DNA of 24,455 bases from Podochytrium sp. JEL0797 (GCA_027596195.1 JADGJG010000311.1:1-24455); one strand, 5' to 3'; numbered from the stretch's first letter, positions 1-8,339 are shown. Notes: a model not told the origin generated them from the letters alone. Numbers and translations are program-made.

Positions 1-600
1 CATTTTTCCAAAGAATGGGGGCCAGCGCGAAGGGCCTTTCTACTTGGGCTGCAGATTTGAGACGGTGTGAGAACAGCCACAGTACTGTAGCGACTTGGCG
101 ACGAAATGGAGGGAGTGGGAGTGGTGGTCAGCGAACAGATGTGTATTGGGGAATTGGAAGTCAAGAACAATAAAATCATTTTTTGTTTCGTCTGCATTAA
201 TGTGACCCTCCATCAGTTCATCCCTCAGGGTTCAACGGCATCTCCAACAATTTTTCCCAACCGCCCGCGCCACCACGTGATGCGTCCATGTGACTGCCAC
301 ATTTGCAGGGGGCCAAGTCAGCTAGTGATTGGAGTCTTTTATTCATAACCAAAATGAACTGTATTATGAATAAAAATTGGTTATGCGTGTACCTTCCTGG
401 GAGCGGGTTGCCTTGGCGCGAAAAAAAAAATGCGCTGACAAAAAATGGGCCAGCCAGCCAGCCAGACAGCTAAAAAATAAAATAAAATTACTTGACGGGT
501 ACCCCGCGACTCCTTGTGCCCATACAGAGGTACCAGTGGGCTCCTCGCATAATAGTATTAGGAAACGCTGGAAAGACTGATCTGCATCTTGAAATGCAAC
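1..600. other. left edge, no gene recognised
   Basis: No open frame here resembles a known family. Visible landmarks are a short CAGC-type tandem run around 451-470, A-rich runs near 421-485 and a CACGTG E-box near 274-279. Sequence from about 540 to 600 belongs to the transposase remnant described next. Several short open frames exist but lack family motifs or convincing splice sites. Confidence 0.5.
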
Positions 601-1062
601 TCAAACGCCTGTTTGGCCTCGTTGGAACAGCGTCGGTTTCTTTTTGTAGAGGTCAACGAGCCAGGAGCGCTTCTCCTCTGTGTATTTTCTGAACTCCCTT
701 ACAAGAGACTTGTGCCTTTCGAGGCCATGGCCGGCATCGTATCGCGCGATCCAATTTGCGACTGTTGAGGGGCGTTTGCAAAACAGCTCCGTGAGGCGGC
801 TTTTTTTGAGTCTGCCAAAGTAGTGATCAAGGTGGAAAAGGTGTGCATACACGACAATGTGGCGGATATTATGACGAAGGGGTTGAGGAAGAACAAGCGT
901 GACAAGTTTACGAAGGCAATGGGCCTGTTCAAGGGGAGTGTGGGCTTCTGGAATTATTGGAAGGAAGTCTGATATGAAGCAGTCCCCTCGGGGAGTTTTG
1001 GTGTTGGGAAAATTGTTGGTTTTTGCATTTCGATGGTTTAAGCTTTCTGCTTTAATCGTCAA
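545..1062 (-). pseudogene. Tc1/mariner-like DDE transposase remnant (N-terminal HTH part)
   Basis: An open minus-strand frame runs from 1062 to 601 with no ATG start. It reads like the helix-turn-helix half of chytrid Tc1/mariner/IS630-type transposases: ELFCKRPSTVANWIARYD, then FRKYTEEKRSWLVDLYKKKP. The expected continuation NEAKQAFELHFKMQISLSSVS is present but in another frame, so a frameshift lies near 621-627. A TAA stop follows directly after SLSSVS. The catalytic DDE half is not seen. What is seen: two frames that join into one family-like sequence. What is inferred: a dead DNA transposon fragment. The family assignment rests on motif memory, not a search. Confidence 0.58.
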
Positions 1063-1138
1063 GGACTCAAGGTGCGGAGGATTTATTGTTTATGTGTACA
1101 CCAACCTAATAAACAAGCTTTCTGCTTTAATCGTCAAG
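1040..1138. repeat. 24-bp direct repeat, period 75 bp
   Basis: Positions 1040-1063 and 1115-1138 are identical over 24 bases (starting AAGCTTTCTGC and ending CGTCAAG). The repeat sits exactly at the open end of the transposase remnant and just before the ferroportin fragment, so it may mark a junction or a small tandem duplication. Confidence 0.85.
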
Positions 1139-1617
1139 TTCACGTCAGAAGGCCACGATTGTTTCGACCGCCACACTGCTGGGGCTGGTCCACAAGGGCA
1201 TCGCCACGAAAAAGCTCTTTGCCCTCGCGATTGTCTCGGGTTCCATCCCTCGTTTAGCGAGCCGTGCCACAACTATTGGGCTCGAGAAGGACTGGGCCCA
1301 AATCATCTGCCAATGGCGAAACATGTCGCAGACGGAAATGAACGCCAGTCGACCTATTTTGCAAACTGGCCGCCCCTTTGGCAGTCAGCATGAGTGCCAT
1401 TCCGCTGCCGGTTCCAGAAACGATGGTTGTGGTCTCTGCTTTGGCTCTCGTGAGCATTCCGATCGAGCTGATTCTGAATGAACGCGTCATTTGGGGTTGT
1501 GGGGCTCTTCTCTCACGCATCAACCTTCACGAGTCTGCCACCAATGCAATCAAGCCCAAGAATTCGACGTTAGATCTGATCACACTAGGAAGACTCCGAC
1601 CTTTAAGGCGAGTCTAG
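1131..1617 (+). pseudogene. ferroportin (SLC40A-type iron exporter) fragment, frameshifted
   Basis: The first frame (from 1131) reads a hydrophobic stretch, then LASRATTIGLEKDWAQII and MNAS. This matches the ferroportin segment in which ASxATxxxxERDW is followed by MNAxxRRID. At about 1347-1350 the match jumps to another frame that reads VDLFCKLAAPLAVSM, then PETMVVVSALALVSIPIEL. This is the next ferroportin transmembrane segment. The intervening arginine pair of RRID is missing, so a small deletion caused the shift. Only the middle of the protein is present; a full ferroportin is about 500 aa. In eukaryotes ferroportin exports Fe2+ across the plasma or vacuolar membrane. There is no start and no C-terminal half, so this is a dead fragment. 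Confidence 0.72.
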
Positions 1618-1795
1618 CAAACAAGAACCGACCAATTCACCATAATCTCCTCGCCTCCTGGATGTTCGGAAACGAATTCAGTTACATTGTCTGACAATCA
1701 TCCAGCAGTCTGCTGCTGTGCAGTGCTTCTTGACTTCTGCAGCAGTGAAGACGGTCAGTGTCGACATGTTTGCTGCAATTTCGAAAGAAAGTTAA
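1565..1795 (-). pseudogene. decayed copy of cytochrome b5 exon 1
   Basis: This stretch is a clear, degraded duplicate of about 3040-3262, which is exon 1 plus part of intron 1 of the intact cytochrome b5 gene. The ATG (1765-1767) and the reading MSTLTVFTAAEVKKHC are kept, as is the segment encoding EHPGGEEIM and the intron boundary. Between them, about a dozen bases matching the HGKVY codons are lost, which shifts the frame and gives an early stop. Intron sequence is shared too (the run GTCTAGCAAACAAG on the plus strand occurs in both), so this is a DNA-level duplication and not a retrocopy. No trace of exons 2-3 was seen. Confidence 0.9.
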
Positions 1796-1847
1796 GGGTG
1801 CTCCCTGTCTCCTACCACTCGCCAATTTTCGATATGATTATTTTTTT

Positions 1848-2290
1848 TTATTGAAAATGGAAACGATTCTCCCCAGCCATGGACCAGATCTTTTTCATCT
1901 TGATGAGTTCTTCGAATTCAGAGGTCCCCAAGCGATGCATCAATCGTTGGAGGCGGATTTCGACACAGTTGAGGAAGGGTGTCGTCAATTGGTGGGAATG
2001 TTGTGCACGCGGCAGTCGAGCTTGCAGGTTTTGGGACACTTGTCGGAAAACGTGTTGCGCTCGCACATGAAGCATTGGAAAGCTTCGGGTTGTTTGTGGA
2101 TTCAGACCTCGCAAAGAACAAAGTGACGAGGAATTCGCGAACGGGGAACGTGATGAAGTTGGCGTGTGCGGTGCGATCCTTGTGGCGATTTCGAAGAATC
2201 AGTTTAATGTGGTGGACTCGACAGTTGCGGCTGAGATGGGCGGTGGAGCAAAGTTGGTTTAGGGGGGAAAAGAGTGGGGAGTTGTAACAT
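1848..2290 (+). other. unidentified coding-like stretch, probably decayed
   Basis: Overlapping plus-strand open frames (1857-2126, 1979-2287, and a third ending near 2262) read residues that look protein-like, for example VHAAVELAGFGTLVGKRVAL and CGAILVAISKNQFNVVDS. No single frame or obvious intron joins them. It may be another broken gene like its left-hand neighbours. I could not name a family. Confidence 0.3.
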
Positions 2291-2796
2291 GGTTGGAATT
2301 CCCGCAAGTGGCTGCAAGTGGTGGCGACGGTGGTGAAATGCGACAACGCCAGGGTGGTGAGGAATACGCAGAGAGCCCCGTCACGAGGGTGGGTGGGGGT
2401 GAGCGCTATATCAGAGCGGTGGTATTGCGAATGCTGTACAAATGTATCATTTTAGCCACTACCATTTCAATCATAGGTTTCGCACGGAATTCGAGCAGAA
2501 TCCAGCCGGAAATCCGGGATGGGTGCATGTTCGAATCTCGATCGAATCATCAAAATCACAATGCATCGCCACCTGAGACGCCACCACATTGGATTGGTTG
2601 GGGAAAAGATCCACATGCTCAACGACAAAGACTGCACACGCCGACAATACCGATATTGATGTCCGGAGGGGGGTTGGAGAGCCAGGTCCTGGCACCGAAT
2701 CTTCGACTCCGAGGATTGTTGATTTGCAAGCGAATTCGCAGCGCCTCTTTATTGTAAATCGTTCGAATGAGTGGCAGATTGAAGATTTCCCGCAGT
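2291..2796. other. intergenic, no gene recognised
   Basis: Nothing convincing is coded here. It contains the 3' flank of the minus-strand cytochrome b5 gene, with an AATAAA polyadenylation signal on the minus strand near 2748-2753. Confidence 0.45.
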
Positions 2797-3232
2797 CTAC
2801 TGGACCGAACACCCGCCGTCCTTGGACTCGCCCGCCGCCGCCTCGCTGGCACCCTCCAAAGCACCGACGAGGAACCCAGCAAGATCTTTCTTTGCGTCCG
2901 CGCTGTGGCCAATGTCATCGAAGGCTGCAATGGCAGTTTAGTAATTTGTAATCACGCACCAGATCTTCTCACCCTCCGTAGCGTCCGTTCCAGCAACCTC
3001 AACCTGCAATCCAGCCAAAGGAGTCGGAGTCAGATCCGATCATAACAGGAAGCCCTCGTCGGGAGGTCTAGCAAACAAGCGACAATCAACTCACCATAAT
3101 CTCCTCGCCTCCTGGGTGTTCCGCAAGGAAATCGGTGACATTGTACACCTTTCCGTGGATGATCATCCAGCAGTCCGCTGCTGTGCAGTGCTTCTTGACT
3201 TCCGCAGCGGTAAAGACGGTCGGTGCTGACAT
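2797..3232 (-). CDS. soluble cytochrome b5 with C-terminal CaaX-like box
   Basis: Spliced model: complement of 2797-2924, 2973-3003 and 3095-3232, giving 98 aa. It is a one-electron haem carrier that feeds fatty-acid desaturases, sterol enzymes and similar oxidases. The HPGG motif is at residues 39-42 and the second axial His is in DIGHS at residue 63. This is the classical His39/His63 spacing. Intron 1 (GTGAGT..TTGCAG) and intron 2 (GTGAGA..TTGCAG, phase 1) restore the core exactly. The usual C-terminal membrane helix is absent. Instead a short A/G/E-rich tail ends in Cys-Ser-Val-Gln, a plausible prenylation box. An ATG 15 codons upstream is possible, but the decayed copy at 1767 keeps only the chosen ATG context. 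It is divergent from the b561 gene. Confidence 0.93.
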
Positions 3233-3611
3233 GATTGCTGCGATTTCGAGAGAAAAAATCGGCGATGGGAACAACAAGTGGGGCTTTGGATGGGCTTTGC
3301 AAGGTTTCCAGCCGTCACTGTTGACCGCGTGGTTTATTACTGGCTTGTCGAATAAAATGCAGGAATCTTGGAATGTTTTGGGAGATATTTCACATCTTAG
3401 ACAGGTGTTGAAGGGTCAATAGCAACCAATATCGGTCAGATTGCTTTGGATTACTGCCCGATAATTTCCTTATGAATTCGTAGTTTCGAATTGTCGCGTT
3501 GATGCTGTGCAGCAAATGAATTTCGTGTTGAAGTGATCCCCGCAACGGCTAACAAATCAAAACACCGAATGAGATTTCCACCACCTCGGCCAACAGGGTG
3601 CAACAAATCTC
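3233..3611. promoter_or_regulatory. shared divergent promoter region, cytochrome b5 / cytochrome b561
   Basis: These 379 bp separate the two divergent start codons. Only general landmarks are visible (a CCAAT near 3424 and AT-rich stretches). No specific operator can be supported. Confidence 0.4.
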
Positions 3612-4355
3612 ATGCAAGATTCATTCATTGGCGTCATTTGCATAAAAACCGGCGGCGCAGCCACAAAGCCCCCACAACCTCCCCCCACTGTTCGAATGCA
3701 AATCTGTCCGAAACTCATCCTCATCATCTCCCTCGGGATCGCCATGGCCGCCCTCGCATTCCCATACACCAAGAAAGCAGCAATTTACAGCTTACACCCC
3801 ATCTGCATGTGCCTCTTCGTCTGGGCCTCCATCTCAGCCTCCATCCTCCTGCAGCGCGTGAACCCGAGCCAAAAGAGTCAAGCCGAGCGATCCAACAACA
3901 TCCGCAGACACGCGATCCTCCAAATACTCGCCAGCGTCGCTTGCTGTGGTGGATTCTGGGCTATATACCAACACCGCTCCAACAAAGGAAAGCAGCATTG
4001 GAAGAGCAACCACGGGCTGTTTGGAGTCATCACCGTGATTCTGGTGGTGTCGGTGTCCGTCCTCGGAACTTGCATGCGCTACTTTCCCAAATCCACATTC
4101 GGCAGCTTGGTCAAGTGCAAAAAGTATCTCGACCTCAAGAGATACATTGGCTGCGCCGTTCTCCTGCTCTCCGTGTACGTGACTTCAATCGAGGTCCTCA
4201 AGGAGAAGAATTTCGTCTTTTGGCAGCGATACGCGATCGTTGCGATCATGGCGTCGAGCGTGGGCTTCTGCTTCTGGAACTGCATTTTTGAATATTTTGG
4301 GGAACTCGTTGCAAGGCTTGTGAGGCCCGGACCTGCATATGAAGAGATCGTTTAA
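3612..4355 (+). CDS. cytochrome b561 family transmembrane reductase (CYB561D-like)
   Basis: A single-exon frame of 247 aa. Family members are six-helix, two-haem proteins that move electrons across endomembranes, typically as ascorbate-dependent ferrireductases. Hydrophobic helices lie near residues 33-51, 57-80, 101-119, 135-154, 178-197 and 205-224. Three of the four expected haem-ligand histidines are present: H62 in SLHP, H100 in NNIRRHAILQ and H134 in NHG. The fourth, expected at the start of helix 5, is not: the place reads DLKRYIGC and no His follows residue 134. The start could instead be Met29, which would remove a Pro/Thr-rich leader. An AATAAA signal is at 4415-4420. It is convergent with the repeat-zipper gene. 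Confidence 0.82.
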   Translation: MQDSFIGVICIKTGGAATKPPQPPPTVRMQICPKLILIISLGIAMAALAFPYTKKAAIYSLHPICMCLFVWASISASILLQRVNPSQKSQAERSNNIRRHAILQILASVACCGGFWAIYQHRSNKGKQHWKSNHGLFGVITVILVVSVSVLGTCMRYFPKSTFGSLVKCKKYLDLKRYIGCAVLLLSVYVTSIEVLKEKNFVFWQRYAIVAIMASSVGFCFWNCIFEYFGELVARLVRPGPAYEEIV

Positions 4356-4441
4356 ACACGGATCACTAAGAAAACCCCATAAATAGAATTGCTGTAGTAT
4401 ACTCTTCAGAGAAAAATAAAATAAATAATAACCGCGTCAAA

Positions 4442-5832
4442 TCAACATCTTGTTGTGTCCTTAGCAAGCAACATCGCCTCCAAAGCCGCCATTCGATCCC
4501 CAATCCTCTCCCCTCTCTCATTCAACCCACCCGAGTACTCCTCAAGAGCCGCAACGCGCGATTGAATCGCCTCACTATCCATCTGTTCATTCAACCCCCC
4601 TCTCAAAAGCTCAACAGTCACCTCCAACCTGCGCAAGATATTTTTACTTTCTGCATCCGGTTTGACGGTGGAGAAAGCAAACGAATCATCCGCGGTTTTG
4701 CGTCCCTTCGTTTTCGTGCCAACTTCCCGACTTGGCGCGCCGTTTGGTGGAACAGCTGGGACTGACAAAATCTCGAGGCTATGGGATTGCTTGGGGACCG
4801 GAATCGACGCATTCAACCAGTACAGAATGTCTTGCTGATCCGCAGGTAGATGTGACGGAAGCGCTGGGGTTGATGAAATCTCGCGGTGATGGGACTCGTG
4901 GATCGGAATCGGCTTGTTCAACCAGGACAGAATATCTTGCTGATCCGCCGGCAGACGTGTCGGGAGCGATGGGATTGATGAAATCTCCCGGTGACGGGAA
5001 TCCTCGTGGATAGGAATCGGCGCATCCAACCAGGACAGAATGTCTTGCTGATCCGCCGGCAGATGTGACGGGAGTGCTGGGATCCGCAAAATCTCATGGT
5101 GATGAGAATCCTTGGGGATCGGAATCGACTCGTTCAACCAGGACAGAATGTCTTGCTGATCCGCCGGCAGATGCGACGGAAGCGCTGCCGCGAATTTGCT
5201 CGAGGTGGCGACATTTCTTGGGATCTAATTCACTCGTATTTGTAAGAGAAGCCAAGAAAAAAGGAAATCGAATGATTTGGATCCGTCGATACCTTTATAA
5301 TCAGGCGCTTGCGAGGAGCAGCAAACCCGGTTTTAACTTTCCTTTTAACAGGAAGCTTTAAATCGGCGGGAGACGCGGGAACTCTTTCGGCGCTAGAGGC
5401 GGGAATTTTTGAAGGAATTGGCGCCGACTCGCCTTCAATTTGAGGAGTGGACGAGATTGAGACAGCGTTGTCGTTCGATGCGATCATTGGCAATGCCTTG
5501 ACTTGAGTATGACGTGGGATGATTGGGGCACATGTCGTTTTAAACCCGGAAACAGGGAATGGAATATGCCCCATCATGGCTTGAATCGGAAGCATGGCAT
5601 TTGGGATGAAGGAACTACGTCCACCCTGGTTTCCTCCAGGACCAGAGAATGAAGAGACATTTGGAAACTGGTAAGACTGTGTCGAAAGACATGCATATTC
5701 ATTCATCCAGTCAGCACCGGCTCCCAGGAAAGTCGCGTGCTGGGGAGCGTTCCCGTACATGGTGTTGCGTTGTTGCGGATACGCGTATCCGATTGGATAA
5801 CTTCTGAAACTGTTGGGGTTGGGCTGGCTCAT
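4442..5832 (-). CDS. DILSWLN-repeat, leucine-zipper protein without basic region (apparent bZIP paralog)
   Basis: Model: complement of 4442-5224 and 5293-5832 (68-nt intron, phase 0), 440 aa. The protein has four parts. Residues 1-150 are disordered and Ser/Pro/Gln/Asn-rich. Residues ~165-185 are basic (PVKRKVK, PRKRLIIK), like a nuclear-localisation signal. Residues ~196-335 are four tandem repeats of 35-36 aa, each with LPADQQDILxWL and a Pro/His-rich linker (Trp at ~209, 245, 281, 316). Residues ~378-435 are a coiled coil with RVAALEEYSGGL. That segment resembles the zipper end of the upstream bZIP protein (RIAALEETCGAY), and both genes have a phase-0 intron after a basic patch, followed by Ile-Pro. 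The basic DNA-contact motif is absent. Function is unknown; a nuclear regulator that dimerises with bZIP partners is inferred. Confidence 0.75.
4806..5180 (-). repeat. four tandem 105-108-bp coding repeats
   Basis: The plus-strand string TCTTGCTGAT recurs at 4830, 4935, 5043 and 5151, giving spacings of 105, 108 and 108 bp. All are multiples of three, so the repeat expands the protein in frame. The units are near-identical around the DQQDILSWLN codons and differ mostly in the linker. Confidence 0.95.
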
Positions 5833-5838
5833 CGTTGA

Positions 5839-5889
5839 CGGTGGTTTTCAGGGATGAATGAAGAAACAAAATGATTCCGAAAACCACCG
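5839..5889 (-). promoter_or_regulatory. 11-bp inverted repeat just upstream of start codon (mRNA hairpin)
   Basis: Positions 5839-5849 (CGGTGGTTTTC) and 5879-5889 (GAAAACCACCG) are perfect reverse complements separated by 29 nt. On the minus strand the hairpin ends 6 nt before the ATG at 5832, so it would sit in the 5' leader of the repeat-zipper mRNA. Confidence 0.8.
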
Positions 5890-6146
5890 CCATCTTTCCT
5901 CCCTTAGTTAATTCACAAAATCACGTGTTTGTTCATTTAGCCGCTGTTGATGACTTTGGGAACGCAGACGGTGGAAGGAAGGGTCGAACCCAGTTGAAAA
6001 CGCCGTCGTCCAACCCTCTCCTCGAGTTCAACCGAAATCACACACAAAAACACGTTTATTTTACATAAGTTACTTATAAGAGTAGAATAGATAGATATGA
6101 ACAGGGAAGGGGTTGATCACTGCAAAAAAAAAACACACTTCAAAAA
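5890..6146. other. intergenic, 3' flank of bZIP gene
   Basis: This spacer between the two tandem minus-strand genes contains a TCACGTG E-box-like site near 5921-5927 and a minus-strand AATAAA at 6055-6060 for the bZIP transcript. No gene is seen. Confidence 0.5.
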
Positions 6147-7408
6147 TCACTCAGCGCGTTGCATACGCTGGACCGAATCCTCCAAAATGGCAAGTCTTGT
6201 CATGAACTGCTGCTCCTTGACAGCATAAGCTCCACAGGTTTCTTCGAGCGCCGCGATGCGACCGTAAAGGGACGCTTTTTCCTCCTTCTCAGCCTCGAGA
6301 CGAGACTCGAGAAATTCGAGAGTCGCAATCTTGCGCGCGCGGGATCTTCTGGCAGCCTGGAAAATTGTAAAAAAAAGCGCGATAAATAGGACATTCGATG
6401 AAGGAAAAATAACGCAAAGCCGCTACCCACCGCCGTGTTTCTGAGACGCTTTATTTCATCAGTTTCCTTGGAACACATGGAATCCATTGAAGATCTACGT
6501 CCCGCCGCGAGGTTTCCAAATTCCGGAATAGCGTCATGGCTGGAAGACGGAGACGTATGAACCGGGGTACAGAAGCCAGTTTCGGCGTTTAAGAGTTGAT
6601 GCACGTCGTAAGAAAGGCCCGCTGTCGACAGGATGTCCGGTTCAAACAACTCGTTTTGACGAAGCGGGCCTTGTTCGTTTAAGTTTGTGTTTAACCAGGC
6701 CAAGTCGTCATCGTCGTTGGATGGGACTGCATATAGAAGTTCCATAGCTGTCGACGTCCCGGACAGGGCGGCCGCAGAAGCGGGAGCCCCAGACAGTGGA
6801 GCCACGGGAGAAAGAGAAGGGATCGACTCGGAAATCGCCGACTGGATGCGATCTTTGACGGAATATTTGTGCGTAGGGAGGAGACTCAGATCTAATGGAA
6901 TTGGAATCTAAATAGAACTGTTAAACCAGGAGCTGTAAAGTGAGTCAGCATAATTTTCCACCTGCAGTTTTTTGGCCACCTTGGCAGCCTTGGCACGCTT
7001 TGAAGAGTCACCCCGAGCTCTCTTCTTGGGCGCAGCTGGAGGATCCGTAGGTGCGGGAGACGGGTGAGCAGGTCTGAGGAGGATATGGTCCAACGATTCC
7101 TGCGTCAAGACTTGCGCCATGTTGATTTGCGTTGGAACAGTCATCGCGTTGGCAGAAGGCGTAGGGTTGGGGAGAGATTCCGCCCACTGCATAAAGTTGT
7201 CACCCGCTGGTCCGGCGAGAGACTGTTGCGACAGCTTCGTGGCGCGTTCTTGGGGAGAGGGGAGGGGGAAGGAGTTGAAAAACTGGTCCATGTGTTCATT
7301 CATCGGCTCGTTGCATCCTCCAGTGGTGACTCCAGCTCTTGAGAATGATTGTGGGAGGACGAACGCAGCAGCATTGGTCTTAATGTTGGGTTTCTTGGCA
7401 TATCCCAT
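6147..7408 (-). CDS. bZIP transcription factor (GCN4-type basic region)
   Basis: Model: complement of 6147-6356, 6431-6907 and 6962-7408, 377 aa. Splicing intron 2 (GTGGGT..TTCCAG) joins NTA to AARRSRARK and yields the GCN4-like basic motif NTAAARRSRARK (residues ~306-317). It is followed by a zipper with Leu/Glu/Leu/Leu at successive d positions and a longer coiled tail ending RMQRAE. Residues ~125-149 are strongly Lys/Arg-rich (PKKRARGDSSKRAKAAK), a likely nuclear signal. Acidic-hydrophobic patches such as NDDDDLAWLN (Trp220) and FEPDIL look like activation motifs. Intron 1 is 54 nt, a multiple of three, and its last codon is the TAG of the splice acceptor. Retaining it would end the protein at 166 aa. 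Its targets are unknown. Confidence 0.9.
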
Positions 7409-7736
7409 GACTTGCGCTCGAGAGGGATGAGATGAGGGAATGAGCCGAAGTTGGGGGATTCAGGATATTTTTATGCACCCAAATTTTCGGCGGAAAAAAG
7501 TGTTAATTCATTCCGGAAAAAACGGCCAAAAATAGAGTGTGATACAGAATGACGGGCTGGTGGCGGAAACGAGGCAGAAAAGGGAATAGAAAAGGGACTG
7601 TTCCTCGCATTCCACTTTCTTGTCCTTATCGGCGCGTTTGTCACATGATTCAGCCACCGGAAAAAACTGGAAAAACACGTGGAGGCCCGGCCCTTTGTTT
7701 CGCGCCCCGAAATCACAGCCCCCTCAATTTTGCAAC
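7409..7736. promoter_or_regulatory. divergent promoter region, bZIP / unknown gene
   Basis: These 328 bp lie between divergent start codons. The part near 7470-7545 is AT-rich with several A runs. No defined operator is seen. Confidence 0.4.
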
Positions 7737-8123
7737 ATGATCCATCCCCCGACGCCACACGAAACTCCCACCGGGTCATCCGACACTCTCCTCACTCTCG
7801 ACATCTTTCAGCCACTATCCCTTGCTCGGTATTCGGATTTGATCGCTTTCAGCAAAGAAAAGAGGGGGTTTGATTCCAACTCACGGTGGGCGAATCACGT
7901 CCTGGTCCTCCAACGCGGGGGCATTGAGAAGCCGTATTTGCGCATGTTTTGGCAGGAAGGAGACGAATGGTTTCAACGCGCGCCGTTTGCGTGCACGTCT
8001 GCATCTGAAGGAAAGATTGTTTCGTGGTTGGAAGACGAGCAGCTTTATGCTATTGGTTCACATTTCTATCACGCTGTGAGAATACATTCGTTCCAGTTTG
8101 TGCTGGTAAAGATTGAGAAATAA
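7737..8123 (+). CDS. hypothetical protein, 128 aa
   Basis: A single-exon frame starts at ATG 7737 in the context CAACATG. The N-terminus (residues 1-20) is Pro/Thr-rich. The rest looks globular, with many aromatic residues (RWANHVLVL, YLRMFWQEGDEWF, SWLEDEQLYAIGSHFYHAV) and the C-terminus FQFVLVKIEK. There is no signal peptide, membrane helix or motif I recognise. Length, aromatic content and position between a divergent promoter and the CENP-X gene support a real small gene, but no function can be given. Confidence 0.6.
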   Translation: MIHPPTPHETPTGSSDTLLTLDIFQPLSLARYSDLIAFSKEKRGFDSNSRWANHVLVLQRGGIEKPYLRMFWQEGDEWFQRAPFACTSASEGKIVSWLEDEQLYAIGSHFYHAVRIHSFQFVLVKIEK

Positions 8124-8159
8124 ACGCGACATTTGTGTAATGAATCGGAAGATGCACGC

Positions 8160-8245
8160 GGTGAGATCAGGATCTCTATACCGGATCTCTAAACTCTGTG
8201 GGATCTTTACCGGATCTCTGCGGGATCTCGCTCTCCATCCGGACT
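8160..8245. repeat. short GGATCTCT repeats upstream of CENP-X
   Basis: GGATCTCT occurs three times (near 8170, 8183, 8213), twice inside CCGGATCTCT, with further GGGATCT variants between them. They lie 100-180 bp before the CENP-X start and could be promoter elements or a simple local expansion. Confidence 0.55.
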
Positions 8246-8339
8246 CTCTGCATCTTTTCGATAGAAACAAAGTCCGGACAAAAAACCCAAGCAAAATAAG
8301 CCAGCAAACCAGACGAACCCCCGGCACCACTGCACCAGC

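Noticed and set aside
3533..4291. 252-aa plus-strand open frame overlapping cytochrome b561
   Set aside because: It is an Arg/His/Pro-rich shadow of the b561 frame with no domain.
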